From: Euclidia mi
Taxonomy: Eukaryota; Arthropoda; Insecta; Lepidoptera; Erebidae
NCBI GenBank assembly: GCA_944739405.2
Contig: OX123205.2
Coordinates: 35,174,475 to 35,238,474, forward strand
Reading direction: 5' to 3'
Length of the DNA: 64,000 nt
Shown here: piece by piece, positions 28,360 through 42,006 of the stretch
Position numbering within the stretch: the stretch's first letter is position 1
Layout: each line of letters starts with the position of its first letter
The notes under the pieces: model-generated
Seen by the model: the letters and a program-made list of their open reading frames with translations, nothing else
What the model was told of the DNA's origin: nothing
The model's database searches: none
Position numbers and translations under genes: made by a program

Positions 28360-28570
28360 TGCCTCCATAGTTCAGTGGATAGCTTACACGTTTGCCGAAC
28401 GGGCAGGGTTTTGGGTCCCGGGTCCCGGGTCTTGTTTCGTCCCGAGGCAGCACGGAGTCTGAGTAACTGCAATAGGCTTACCCCGTATTAAGTGGGATTT
28501 ATAACTTAGCAAAAAGTGGGTTTACCTAATATTACCTCTCTGCATTTTAGTGCCCTTCGGTAAGACACAC
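28360..28570 (+). mobile_element. SINE (type 1), diverged
   Basis: Head ctgcctccatagttcagtggatagc, a duplicated gggtcccgggtcccgggtc in the box B region, then cagcacggagtctga and cccttcggtaagac. Confidence 0.75.
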
Positions 28571-31500
28571 AGGACAATGGTAGATCTCCATCAAAATGTC
28601 TGAATTAAAATTGAAACGTACAGTAATAAAAAATATATCAAAAAAATCGGCGTAAGTAACATAGTCTATAAATGATTCTATTTTCACTCGGGAAACCTGT
28701 AAAAAGAAGATATGGGTGTTTTAATTTTTAGTTAAGAATGAATGATGAAGGCTTAGACAAATGATTGGTATCGCTTCGGTAGAGCAGAGCGAGACCAATC
28801 ATTAGTCTATGGATGTAGGTACGTTTGAATTATCAAATGACATATACCAGATTGACATCAAAACGCAGAAGTATTCTGTCCTTGTATTCTGTAGCATCTA
28901 ACTGTCACAGCCAAAGACAAAAGCAGAGCTGCACATTTTAAATCGATTTTATGCGAAATCGATACAACATTAAAACGATGCTGTGACGTTTTTATTAGAT
29001 TTAAAAGTTGTTTTGATTCAAAAATATTATTTTATTGATATAATGTTGATTAAAGATTAAATAACTGCATTTTAATAATTATATTTTAAACCAAACCAAC
29101 CCTATAAAGGTCGATCGTATCAATTACTTATTTAATAACCGATACGGATCAATGTCAAACGTCTATTCCTGTCACACCATTGTCTACGGCAACAATCAAA
29201 TAATAAAGTTGGTACCTAGTTCGTAATCAATTGGAATGCTTTTTATCATCATAAAATACTCCGGCTTTAACGAGACTAAGTGAAAATATTAAAAATCGTA
29301 GAAAAAAATAACAATTTGTTTTGTTCATATGAAGTTTAAGATCGCCACAACAAACCCAGACCAAATTCTGCGATTGTCCTTTATCAGATTTCTCCTAATC
29401 AGTATAAAAATGTCTTAAACGCAACACACAATACAAAACAATTTTAAGGACCCGGTATGAAACCGCCACAGTTACAAACACACATGACCAACAACACACA
29501 CATTAAACCACACACGTAAAACTACAAAACCTTTTTTTTATAGTCTCACGCGTGTATCCCTGAACGGGTAGGCAGAGGTGTAATACAACACCCACATTTC
29601 TCCATGATTTTTTAGGTCCCACGTATAGGGGTGATAAATTGCCGTTACCGGGCACATCGTCAGACTCCGTGCTGCTACTGAGAATCAGGAAAAACCCAGT
29701 AACACTTTTGCCCGACCCGGGAATCGAACCCGGGACCTCCGATTAGTAGTCGCATGTACGCTATCCACTGGACCACGGAGGCAGTCTCACTGGACCACGG
29801 AGGCAGACTACTACTACAAAACTTACCTACCACAAATACACCATCAACTAATTCAAAAACCTCACCTCGAAGAAACTAAGAATTACCCAAAGGAATTCAA
29901 ATTACCCATCAACCGGGGAGACCAGTGACCCTTCATTACAAAAGCGGGTCACGTCACAAAAATCTCGGCGTTGCCGCGTTGGTCGCACCATCCTCACATT
30001 ACATTCGTAATATTGAATTTTGGGTTCGCCATTTTAATATTTTACCCGTATACGGAAGTAGGGTAGGGTAGTCGAAATTTATGTGGAGACACTGCTTTGG
30101 TAGAATTAAGTGGACAGACAACACGATAGTTGGGAAAAATTGTGGGAATTTTATTAATAAGCCTGCCTAGTTTATATTTGAGTGGTCATGATTGTTGAGT
30201 TCGGTTCTTGGGTAGGGTAAATTATTGCTATTTTGTTGACGTGGGCAAGACAAAAATGTAAACATACTACCAAAAAAGGTTTTAAGTAAGGTGTTACCTT
30301 AGCAGTCACGCTGACTGCGTTGACTGTTGCAAGAAAAGTATTCTTCCTGCGTACACGTTTTCAAGAACGCGGGGCACAATATAATGTAAGACATCGTTGG
30401 TCTTGCACAGCACGACCGAGTCAGATGGTAATGAGGCAAGTACCGTAGTAGTTTTACCATAAGAAGACCAAGGTATTTAAAAATATCATCACTATACAGC
30501 CCTTCGAAGTCCACCGCTGGACATACAGGCTTTACTAGTTTGCGTCACATTAGCTTTGTGAGTCAATAGTAGGATTTGGCTTATAAAAAGATCACGCTAG
30601 TCAGACGAGTTGGTATGTTGTATACTGTCGAGTTTTTCTGTACTATTCACTTTGTATTCTTAGTTTGTCACCACACGGATATACTATACCTATGTGTTTG
30701 GTAAGTACTTGATTTCATAGTTTTTAAGAAAAAAATGTCTAACAAACGAAGTTCATCCTGCTTGTTAGTAGGTAACGTAATGGCATGGCTATGTTAGTAG
30801 GTATGTTTACAAGATAAGCTCAAAGGGCTAAAGGGCTGATGAAATTACACGCGTCTTGGCTATGACATGGGTTAACATGTAGAACGCTTTCAATGGCGGT
30901 AAACTTTGTTTCCCGAAGATCTGTGTTTTCATTTACTTATTTTGCTGCTAGATGGTGCTGATTTGATTTGATTCAAAAGCCGTATTTTTGTATCAATGGC
31001 GCAATAGCTTAAAAGACAGTCCGATTAACATTTTGGTTAATTGTATTCCGATTTATTCCTAGAGCGAACTTCCTAGGAAAAATTCTCGACAGGTAAACCG
31101 ATTAACGCAGTTGATACTCCGCGGGTGCCCGAATTCGAGATAAGGAACAATCAAATTCGTTGACACGTATAAAAAGGATGCCCCTGATGTGCGTACGTCG
31201 GCAAAACTGCACATCGTGGGATGACAGCTTAAGGCAAGGGGCCATCCATAAATTACGATGGGATAGGAAGTGGATGAAGTGTGACACTGTATGAAGAATG
31301 AGATGAGAGTGTAAGAGACCAGCTTTGACAAGGGGGATTGTCGAAAAGATACGAAAATCGTGTGACGTACTTAATGTCAACAGAAATACAAGGCTAACCG
31401 ACAAAGAAAAGAAAGAAGAAAAGAAAGAAAGAAAACATATTTATTCTGTTACGAACATACGAAATAATTACATTTTTTAGCACACATAACAGGTTTTTAA

Positions 31501-33393
31501 GTAACAGAATTGGCCTCCAACTCAGCGTAGTGCCATCTAGTTCAACTAGATGGCGCTGATATTCTGTTGGTACCATATTTTTATCTTAAATACTAATAAA
31601 TAAATAAATATATATTGTTTCTTTTTTTTTTGACACCGGCCGGTCGTTTCACATTTGCACAAAGAGGAACACATTTATATACCGACAAGGCTTATTGTTT
31701 ACACTTCTAAAATTGTGACACTTGACACATAGGAAATTAAAGGTAAGCCCAGAGAAGGCAGAGAACATGTTATATTCCATTTCACACACGAAGGCGCTGG
31801 TGACATAATTTCATCTGCATACAAATAAATGAAAATCAGACGAATATGATCCTAAATAACAAACACTATTACACTACCCGCATCCTCCAATGTGAATTGG
31901 AGTATAATTAAATTAAATTATGGAAAATAGATACAAAAAAGAGAAAATAAATAAAATAAAACAACAAAGCTGACTGAAGCTGACAGAACAACAATAGTCT
32001 GACAGGTGTGACCTGTCAGACCATTGCTGAATTGTGTGACATACTGACAAATACCTATCAGAAGTTAACGTAGCATCCCGTTCAAAAGAATGATTACCTA
32101 GGTACTCTATGACTCGGCATAGGTCTACGAATACAAAAACGATCAACGAAAAATGATGGCAACAGCATAAGTACGTAGCACCTCAGCGGACATAATGCCA
32201 ACACGTAATAATCCGTGAAGGTAACATTGTCCCAAAATAAAATATTTGCTTAGTCTTGGGACAAAGTCACCATCATGTATGTCACAATAATGAAATATAA
32301 AAAATTATGGCATGCATTATTATTATGCAATTTATCTTACATGGTGTGTTAGAACATTTCTTTAATCTAAGGTACTAATCACAGACTATTGAAACGAAAA
32401 TTACCCTTTATGGTGCACGCAATCGGGCTCAGTGGCGAGCCATTGATGTCTATATCCAGCAGTGGACTACGGCTGATGATGATGAAGCAGAAACATATCA
32501 TGGAAAGCTTTGATACTACACTACAATTAGATAGACTATACCTTCAAGAAAATACGCCACCAAATAAATTATTCACGTGCCATTATTATTTCCCTTACAA
32601 CCCATCATTACGTTCACAATATACGTACTTTCTTTCGTAATAGTTCACATGGCAACCGTGTAATTTATCCTATTATTTACATAACCATGAATAATATAAA
32701 GAATATCGGTCATTTTAAACATGCAATATGGCGGAATTATATATCGAAGCAAGAAATATTATTTAATAATGACTTGATTTTTAATAGTTGTTTTTAATAG
32801 TTGTTTTTAATTGTTGTCTAGTGGATGTTCTTTCTCGTGGTTCTACCTATTGCTTTCTTTTCCGTAGTTCAACCTATTGCTTTGCGAACGAGGCAGTAAA
32901 TGTAAATGTAGAAAAATACATTTAAAAAAAATACGTTCATAGCGTCACCACAGTCAAATAATCTGTGGCGTCACCTTGTGACCTTGATGAATAAATGATT
33001 TTGACTTTTGACTTTGACTTTGATGAAGTTAATTCTACAATTTATTTTGGACTGGACTTTGAATGCGTATGTGTCGAATTTTCCAATAAAAGGTAAGTAT
33101 TAATCTGATATACTTACAATTATGTATAAGCTTTATTGCTGCAGTTTTATCAAAATCCGTTTAGTAGATAGTTTATGCGTGAGATAGCAGCAAACATCCA
33201 TATATCCGTCCTCACAAACTTTCGTATTTATGATAATTTAGGTATAATGTATGTTGTGGTACTTATCAATTCCCGGATCATACAAAATAATAACTAACGA
33301 GTGGCTGGCAGTGATAATTATAATAACTTAAAATCTGCAAGGTCAAATCCGCATCAGTATCAAAATAAACTTAGTACTTCGTGTCTAAACACA
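28571..33393. other. Gene-free DNA with SINE and LINE scraps
   Basis: Besides the type 1 SINE at 29541, there is a hairpin at about 28755..28812, an inverted LINE-like word (gtccaccgctggacata, 30508) and another at 32452 (tatatccagcagtggacta). The overlapping minus frames at 31059..31404 show no family motif. Confidence 0.4.
29541..29805 (-). mobile_element. SINE (type 1) with duplicated head
   Basis: Minus orientation. Its 5' end (actggaccacggaggcag) is repeated in tandem at 29768..29807, a small terminal duplication. Box B region gaatcgaacccgggacc is intact. Confidence 0.85.
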
Positions 33394-33669
33394 CTATGCC
33401 GAAGTTACGCGATCGAAGTTCGGCAGGATTAGGCCTGCAATGTTAAGTATTTGAATTACTGACGACACATTATACCGAAATTACGTTGCGTTATAGCGTA
33501 CAGCGTAACTTCGGTTAGGCGTAAGTTCAGCGGCAACTTTTCTAGTAGTAGAGCACAAGCGTAGATCATGGCACGAGCGTAAGTTCGGCATTTATGGAGT
33601 GTCATATCAGCCGAATACATCGGAACGTAAAAACAGCCACGAAACTTCGATCGCGAAACTTCGATATAG
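33394..33669. repeat. MITE-like element with cgaagtt motifs
   Basis: The ends ctatgccgaagttacgcgat and atcgcgaaacttcgatatag are inverted copies. The motif cgaagtt/aacttcg recurs through the interior. No target duplication identified. Confidence 0.55.
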
Positions 33670-33774
33670 GTACTCGTAGTGAGCTAACAAGAAATAAGCG
33701 GACACTATAGAAATTTTCTGTTATGTCATCAAGGGATTTCGAATATTTGTTAAACATGATTGGTCCTAAAATAC

Positions 33775-34160
33775 AAGAACAAGGCAGCGATAGCCCAGTG
33801 GATATACCAACAGATTGCCATGCAGAGGGTATCGGGTTCGAATCCACGGCGCGCACCAATGACTTTTCGGAGTTATGTGCCTATTGAATTGTTAATTATC
33901 GCTTGTCCCGTGCCTCGGAGAGCACATTAAGCCGTCGGTCCCGGATGTGATGAAGGTCTTTGACAGTCGTCACAGGGCGTCAGTACCTTCTAAATAAACT
34001 GACACTAGTCTAAACCATGGAATATCGCTATCCCTTCTGGTTGCAGAGGTCAGACAGGCAGTAGATCCGTGGAAAAGCTAATATTCAGCCAAATCCGGTT
34101 AGACTAGAAAGCGGACCCCAGATTGAAACTGGGATAACGATAAGAGGATGAGTATGATGA
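33775..34160 (+). mobile_element. SINE (type 2), full copy
   Basis: Good reference copy. Flanked by a 17-bp duplication with one mismatch (gattggtcctaaaatac 33758..33774; gattggtccttaaatac 34161..34177). tRNA-like head with ggttcgaatccacgg, tail ataacgataagaggatgag. Confidence 0.9.
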
Positions 34161-34177
34161 GATTGGTCCTTAAATAC

Positions 34178-37089
34178 CAAACAGGACACAAGGTTTAGAG
34201 CTGCAATCACGATAACAGAAAGGTTAACAGTAACTCTCCGTATTCGTAAGCTTACAGTATCTTTTTAAAATGTCAAGACATGCCATTGGATACATATAAT
34301 ACCAGAAGTATGTAAAGCAATATCTGAGTTATTGGAAGAAAACATCAAAGTGATTGCAAACAGTTTATTTTCATAAAAGTAAAGCCTCAATGTGACTTTG
34401 CTTTAGCCCTATTTCGTATCTAGGTATATATGAATTCGTTAATTGACTAATTTCGCACAAATCGGTAAGACTGCCATCATAAGCATTTCGGTCCTGTTGA
34501 TTTGCATTTTGTACAGCAGCAGAAGTAGACGCATTTGATGGAGAAGACTGCACTGTGCCATAGCCCCGAAATCTTCCATACATTTATGTATCGTAGCTAT
34601 CAAATTCTTCTTTATCAGCGCTATATAGTAAATTATAATATATATCATATGTTGGACATGGTTTTTTGTCTTCTCAGTATATTTCCTTAACTTATTTGCT
34701 ACGAAAATCCCAAAGGTACCGAACTCGTCATTCAGGGTGTTAAGAGAATTTGTTGATTTTTGTAGAGTATCAAATGCTGATCGCATCATCATGTCAGCAT
34801 CCGTCTCCCGTTTTCTTTTATTACGTTGACGTTGAGGTTTATTAAAATTAAATAATTGGCGCTGAGACGAACCTCATTTAAAAGTTTGAGACTTTTTTCA
34901 TAGACATTTTGATGTTTTATCCATGAAGATTGTATTGATATTCGTATTAATGATGTAATAATATCGATACCAAATTTTACAGACTAGCTTCGACTCGCGA
35001 CATCGCCGACATGGTTGTCAGTTATCGGAAAAGAAGGTAGCTTAATGTGATGTAAAGCTATTCCGCAATAGTTAATCAAAGATCTATTTACATAAAAGAG
35101 TAACAAAAATCTATCAATCATAACAAGCTTTGGATTTAATAATAGTTTATATATAAAATCATCTGCGGCACCTGTTTGCCACAGATGATTTTATTATATG
35201 TTGAGATTGTCGCTAAAGGATGTTGAGTCATTTTGATCCAATCCTTCAGCAACATTGGATGTGATACCAAATGATCGGTTATGGGGTACACTTTATTTCG
35301 TATTATTAAGCCTAAGTCAATATCCAACCCGAACATAGTGTTACCCGATGTCCTCTGCATGGCAGTCTGCTGGTAAACAGACTGCCATGCAGTCTAGATA
35401 CCGATGCAGTCCAGATACCTCTAGGTTAGGAGTCGCAACCTAAGATACATAGAATAATAATGTATAGATCTTAATTTGAACAGGTTAAATACATCGCATA
35501 GGTTCATACGACTTATTCCTTTATTTTACTTGATCTGAGGATTTTAAACTTTCGTGATTTGAATGCAACATTCTACCTATAGTCTATCGACATTTATTCT
35601 GAGAAAGCCCATCACTAACCAACTTAAAGTTAGTGACAACCTGTGACAATCTATGTATCTGAACGATTGTTCCCATTTAGAGCTGGAGTACATACAGCAA
35701 ACAGCATGCGAGCCGATACGAGCGGACGCGACGACGCGCTTCCGTGCATATGTGCGAATAGTCAATTCGTCTTGCTTATGGTGGCATTGTGGGTCGGTTG
35801 GTTTGGTTCCCTAAAAAATGGTTGAACTAAGCTATGGCTGAGTCCCACGTCATACTCGTGAACGGGTGCCGTCTGCCGGGACTGGTCGACTCTGAACTGT
35901 TGTCACAATTCTATCTATATTATTTTACCTTATTTCTACTATATTGTAATGTAAGCTTCTCACATTGTTCTCATAATTATATTTTTTTTTATCTTATTTT
36001 ATATATTTTTTTATAATAAGCAATTTTTGTCTAGACTTTAAAAGAGATAATGACTTCTGAGTTTGTTTCGGATGTTTCTTCTCAGGGCAGTCAGGTAGGA
36101 AACACCGTCCTCTTCTAGCTTAGTAAAAAAAGTATGACTTTGTTTAAGTGTTTGTAATGAACCTATGAACAAATAAATGATTTGACTTTGACAGTGGCAA
36201 AATGATCTCTATTCACTTCCCCTTATGTGCGTAGACCTAATTCAGACCGTCTGTTTGGCGACTCCGGTTGTTTAACAGGTCTGGCGACGAAAGTGGCAGT
36301 GACGGTACAATGTGTAAAACTTTACAGACGAACTTGAAAAACGCCTAAACGGCCGGATCGGACGTAGCGTGAATGACTAGCCGGTGAGACAATTTTGCCA
36401 ACAACCAGAAACTACAAATAAAAACTTCTCTAGACACAGCTGTTGAAATGACCACTAAAAGTTATTTCCACATAAGAAAAATAAAGTTTTTGCCCCATCC
36501 ATTGGCATAACATGATGATGATGATGATGACACTTATCATTTGTTTATCTTTCACGGCTATTCTAAAAACCTTTGATTTTATAATATTACCCGGCCCTTT
36601 GGCAGGCATACACGGATACATGGGTCCAACGCTAAACTCGCAAACTCTAAAAGGCCAGAAACCTTTTAGAGTTTGCGAGAAAAAAAAAACAAATATAGAT
36701 AAATCCACGTATTACTCAATTTAATTCGCAATTGTCGATATTTATACGTGGTTTTACACGTAGCTTATCAAAATACAAATAAATTATATAGGCAGCGTGA
36801 TGAAAATTCAAGAAAAAACGGAACGTAGCTGCGTGCGAACACGTCGTTGTACAAACAGCGTTACACTTAGGGTTGTCATCCATACTTTATAATAACGTAT
36901 TCTACTTTCTTTATGGAAATTATACTTTATACTTTTCAATACAAATAAACTATAAGATAATTCTTTATTCAAACGTTTACTGTGATGCCTAGACCACATG
37001 AGTAAATAAACCGAACAGAGAGACAGCTTCTTAAGAGCTTGTAAATTTGTTACCTATTTTGGTAGGGTTGTCACAATAGGTTAAGACAA
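34178..37089. other. Gene-free DNA with short hairpins
   Basis: Nothing coding is supported; the longest frame (34439..34792, minus) has no recognisable motif. Hairpins at about 35353..35388 and 36637..36679, and a (gat)n run at 36512. Confidence 0.4.
36637..36679. repeat. Perfect hairpin, 18-bp arms
   Basis: 36637..36654 pairs with 36662..36679, 7-base loop, followed by an A run. Confidence 0.7.
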
Positions 37090-37215
37090 ATCGCTTGTTC
37101 GGTATACGACAGATTCTGGATTGGACAGATTCGTGATTTGGCAGATTCCCAACTCGACAGATTCGTGGATTGGGCAGATTCTTGGACTCGACGGATTCGC
37201 TATACGGCAGAAGTA
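37090..37215. repeat. Degenerate minisatellite
   Basis: Five or six copies of a unit of about 18-20 bases centred on gacagattcgtgga, bounded by the related words ttcggtatacg and ttcgctatacgg. Confidence 0.6.
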
Positions 37216-37474
37216 CAGCTGTAAATAAAATAGCGAGTGGAACCAAAAAAGGCATGCACCTGAAACTTTTAAAAGCACGGAATAAAAATATACATTTGTT
37301 ACCAAGGACACGACGTGACGACGTGATTTATTTGACATTCCCAACGATACCACTAATCGTGTTGAATATTTTCTGGTAATATGATCTATTTTGCTAATAA
37401 ACATAGGAATCTCCTTTAGCTATTATGGCCACTAGTTTTACCACGGGGATAGGTATCTAAAATAAGTTTCAAAA

Positions 37475-37762
37475 GAAATTGTGTAAGACAAATGAACGTC
37501 TACAAAACAAATGACTATAAAATGATCAACCATCGATAGGGCTTACAAAAAGCGATTTTCGACCTTATTGACAATTCATGACAGACTTTTATTTGGTATT
37601 TTCTTGCTTTCTGACATTGATACGTTATTAAAATTGTAAATTCTGAGTTACGTCAATAAGGTCGAAAATCGCATGCACCTGTTTTTTGTAATCCCTATCG
37701 ATGGCTGATCACTTTCTGATAGTCATTGGTTTTGTAAACATTAATTGATTTTACACAATTTC
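37475..37762. repeat. MITE-like long inverted repeat
   Basis: Arms of about 130 bases. The outer ends share gaaattgtgtaa; inner blocks share ccatcgataggg, ttacaaaaa and gcgattttcgaccttattgac in inverted orientation. Confidence 0.7.
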
Positions 37763-38887
37763 ACAACTAATGAGTTCTTAAGTATTTCCTTGCCAACATT
37801 GACAATATTTATTTCAAGATCGAAATATTCGCGAAACTTTTGCTCGAGCAATTCAACAAATGCGACAAAATTATCAGCAGTTATACCCAATTAAAAAACC
37901 CAATTGTACGTTACCATTGTTAAAATCTTTATAATGATTTAATTATTTCATTTAGTATTATTCATACACACAGAACAATAAACAACCATTATTAATAATA
38001 AAACCCCACTTTTTTACATTAAAATATTAAAACTTGCAACGTACAAAACAAACAACGTGCGTCGTAATAACCCTAAGATTGTCAACTACCTGTGCCTACG
38101 TAAACCGGTTCTTTCCACTCTCGCCGCGTACACGACAAGCGGCCAGTGGTCACGCACACATGAGCCGCGTGCTCGTAGTAGTGCAACCGATTCGCGCTGT
38201 TGTATGAAGCTGTGTCTCTGTTCCGTTTATCTACTCATGTGGCCTAGACCAAACACTAATTAAGGATTCATATCTATTTAAGGTTACACATAAGTTGAAA
38301 TAATGAGTGGATAATGGAAACTATTTAGACTTAAAGAGATCCAAAAGAAATTCACTAATGATGATAATGAATTTTCAGTATAAATTTATTGAAAAAATGT
38401 TGCTAGCTGTGAGACTTCGACGAGAAGCGCCGGGACTACTCACTAAAATCATAATGGTATGGTGTTCCTCTATCCAATCCCATTCAATCGCAGGGCCGAG
38501 GGAACTGCGTTGGCATTACCTACTTCCACGAGCATGAAGCACACAAGAATACGTTCTTAAGACAATATAAACATACAATGTGAATAATACTTTTTCTTCC
38601 AAATACTTTATTTTTGTCCTATACAAACTATTTTATACTTGATTTTTGTCAAAATAAGTTGGCAACCCTAGTTACAATGACAGGGGCGCGACGACAGAAC
38701 AATGACATAAGCTCGGTTCGGCGAAAAGCTCGTAACGAATTTACTGTCCATTCGCGAGAAAGCTCGCTAGAACGTTCGAATGCTCGCTGAAAACACACTC
38801 GTTTGTTTTTCTGTCTTGTAACATTCGCGAGAATGCTCATTACAGGTGAATGCTCAAGTGTATCAGCGCCTTAATACTCTAAGTAAA

Positions 38888-39756
38888 TATATACCGTGTG
38901 GTTGACGGCATAGAATACAAGTGTCACCACCCCCTATCTTCCCGTGGGTGTCGTAAGAGGCGACTAAGGGATAACACGATGCAAATAACATCTTTGCGTA
39001 GAGACGGAAAACTCGACATCAAACCCTATACGACTGCCTCGTTGGTCTCGCGGCATAAATGTGCGCGTGGGATCGGGAGGTCCCGGGTTCGATTCCTGGG
39101 TCGGGCAGTATTATTGGGTTTTTCTGTCACGAAATTCTCAGTAGCAGCACGGAGTCTGGAAATGTGCCCGGTACGGCAATAGGCTCGCCCCTTATTACGT
39201 GGGACTAATGTATATCTGGCGAAAAGTGGGTGTAGAAATACACCTCTGCCTACCCCAAGCCTGCAATAGGTTCGCGTAATTACGTGGGACCTAAAATTTC
39301 ATGGTGAAATGTAGGTGTAATGTTACACCTCTGCCTACCCCTTCGGGGATAAAGGCGTGAGACTATTAATAAAAAAAATAGAAAACAATGAAACTGTACA
39401 CGTATGTTATACAGCGTTATTCTAAGTAGGGGGCAAAATTCTTAGGGGTCATTAAACTCGTTATGATGAATTATCCTTGTTTTTTTATCCCTGTTGATAG
39501 CCAAAATTACGAAAACAATCAGCGGTTCAATTCAAAATTGAACAAGGTAAGTATAACTTCGACAAATTGTATCTAAACAGTTTACATAATTTATATTTAT
39601 GTATATTTACAATTATAACAAAGTGTAAAGATTTGTAGATATTTCTATTTTCTTATCGAATAAACTAACGGGTGGCCCAAGATTATCTATATGAAGCCTC
39701 GGGGGAGGCCTATGTCTAGCAGTGGACGTCATTCAGCTGATGATATGATGATGTAA
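38888..39756 (+). repeat. Composite repeat, copy A
   Basis: Almost identical to copy B at 62307. It starts ccgtgtggttgacggc, contains an embedded type 1 SINE (about 39028..39364), and ends in the LINE-like tail tctagcagtggacg...gatgatatgatgatg. Copy A has an extra ~110-base block (about 39257..39365) with a second type 1 SINE tail. Confidence 0.85.
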
Positions 39757-41603
39757 CTTAGTAGGTACTTACTTAAGTAAAAAAAATACCGTAATAAGAA
39801 ATGCGATATATTTATATGAAATTTAATAATTTTCCAACTCCTATTGATCTTTTTTATTATTGTATTTGGAGACAAACGAGCAAGTGTATCACCAAATGGA
39901 AAGTGATCACTGCCGCCTAAAGACAATGCCCGAAGGATCGCAAGTGCATCTTCTGACTACATGTTATGCGAGATCCAAGACATTTCGGCTATCCCTGAAT
40001 CTCAGAATATCAAACATTGGGGCCTGCAATGCTACCTACTGAAACTGGCTATGCAGGTTATACAATACAGAAGAAGAAAATGGAACTGGTCCCAAAAATG
40101 CTTCTACTATTATCGCGAAAGTCTGTGAAGATGGCTGTTTGACACTCTTTCACGCAAAACAGTAACAACTGAACCGATTTTGATAGAACCTTGCAGAATA
40201 AAGCAATAGCTATCTCAGTACTAAAAATTGCAATAAACTCTGAGGATGGATGTTTGTTACTGTTTCTCGCAAAAACTAGTGAACCGATTTTCATGAAACA
40301 TTTTCAAACAAAATATTCGTATTAATAATTAAACTTAAATTATCGTGATAACCGAGACCAATGTAAGCCAAGCTAAGGGCAGAAGCTAGTGAAAGATTAA
40401 GGACTGAAATTTCAATCAAACTCACACAAAGACTTGTACCTAGCAATATAATACTACAATAGCTAAGTAAATATATATTGCGAAATAACTAATTTGATTG
40501 TACAGTAACGTGTAACCGCTTATTAACTAATTGAGGCTTTCGTATCCCCTCTAATATCAATATAGGCTTATGTTTGTCTTATCGCTAATTATAGTTCGTG
40601 TTTATACGTACGTAATTTACAGAGTGGCAGACCGATTTGTTTTAGTGACTTAAATATGAATAGATAAAGACTATATCAAAATTCGTAGTAGTTAGACACA
40701 TCGTAGTTGGATTCATATTCAGCTAGTCATAGTATTGTAATCTTGATAAGACAAAGATTGATATAGCAGGCTATGGTAAAGAAAGACTCATCATCCTCCT
40801 GGCGTTATCCCAGTTACAGCCCGGGTCCTCTTACTAGTGTAACCAGATATTACAGAATATCAGCTTGTCAATAAAACGACTATCGTTCGATCTCCGTAAC
40901 CCTAAAAACCCTAAACTGTTAACTTCACTCACTGATTACAATACACAAAATAATTTCTACAGGTTCTACTTTTCGTATAACTTTGGTTTCAATCTAGTGT
41001 AAAAGAACTGGTAATGAGAGTTTTACATCCCTGACGAAACAAAGTAGCGCACTGAATTTACCTTTGTAAACTTTGTTTAACTCGCCTCATATACTTTACA
41101 AACAAAATCGTTCTCTATAATAGCTATGTCTTTATCCAAATAAGATTTATATATTAAGTTGTAAATGGTCCTAATAAATCTAATATGTCTAGTCTTAGGT
41201 AAATCTTAGTGCGCATTTAGGCTTGGTCATGAGTAATATTTGTCTTTTTGACGTGATAATTGCAAGCTCAAACGCATAGAACATTAATACCTGTAAGTTA
41301 CTTTGGCCCTTGACATAAATCGTTGAGTCAGTGCACACAAATATTGCAAGCTTAAGTAAGTTTGTTTGGACGCGCTCTTCTCAGAAACAACTATGCCGCT
41401 ATTTGCCTTTACTAAAATATTACCTATTAACAGTTAAGTTGTGTCGGAGGCTATATTTAATGTTAATTCTGACGAAGCGCGCTTGGCTAGCACGATGGAC
41501 AGTGGCCTAAACATTATCATATTTTAAGAAGAGGCCCGAGTCCAGCAGTAGTACCCTTTATATATGCAGCTCTAATATGATTTTATTAATCATATTAATA
41601 TCA
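39757..41603. other. Gene-free left flank of the Polinton-bearing SINE
   Basis: No gene supported. It holds the type 2 SINE tail fragment at 40790 and two repeats of a motif near 40140..40290 (gaaccgattttgatagaac; gaaccgattttcatgaaac), which suggest an old tandem or LINE-derived segment. Confidence 0.4.
40790..40900 (-). mobile_element. SINE (type 2) tail fragment
   Basis: catcatcctcctggcgttatcccagttacagcccggg is the reverse complement of the type 2 tail; the head is absent. Confidence 0.6.
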
Positions 41604-41736
41604 GGCAGAGATAGCCTAGTGGAGCTACCAACAGACTGCCATGCAGAGGGTATCTGGTTCGATTCCACGGCGCACACCATCATCTGTTCGGAGTTATGTG
41701 CGTATTGAATTGTTAATTATGCCCCATGGGCCCATG
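41604..41736 (+). mobile_element. SINE (type 2), 5' half, split by the Polinton
   Basis: tRNA-like head (gatagcctagtgg...ggttcgattccacggcgcacacc) and following 'ttgttaattat', interrupted by the Polinton at cccatg. The remainder is at 56852..57095. Confidence 0.9.
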
Positions 41737-41856
41737 AGTAGGAGAGTATTGGGGGGTCTGGATTGCCATCCAGACCCCCCAATACTCTCTATTCAAAACG
41801 ATGATTACATTTCAGATTATCTATTAAGAAATGATGAATGTATTCTACTTTATTAT
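41737..41856 (+). repeat. Left terminal inverted repeat of the Polinton
   Basis: About 120 bp nearly identical to the reverse complement of the right end. It opens with AG as is usual for Polintons. It contains a 21-bp-arm palindrome (41743..41763 pairs with 41768..41788) around a G6/C6 tract. A subterminal motif (gattatctattaa...atgaatgtattctactt) at 41815..41856 recurs in the same orientation at about 41947..41987, so the repeat region has been internally duplicated. Confidence 0.93.
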
Positions 41857-42006
41857 GCTTTTCCAAGTCTATTACCTCTATTCTATTCGAGTTGACACTT
41901 AAATTCGGAATGTTTCTATTCGAATTTGAGGGTCTGGATCGCAACGATTATCTATTAAACATGATGAATGTATTCTACTTCCTTAGTATAGATAATATCA
42001 ATTTGA

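Noticed and set aside
31059..31404. Two overlapping minus-strand frames of 90 and 100 aa
   Set aside because: They are frames of the same DNA with no family features and no splice or promoter context.
34439..34792. 117-aa minus-strand frame
   Set aside because: No motif, overlapping frame of similar length, and a repeat-poor AT-rich context; most likely chance.
37090..37215. CRISPR-like array
   Set aside because: Units are contiguous and degenerate with no spacers; it is a small minisatellite in a eukaryotic genome.
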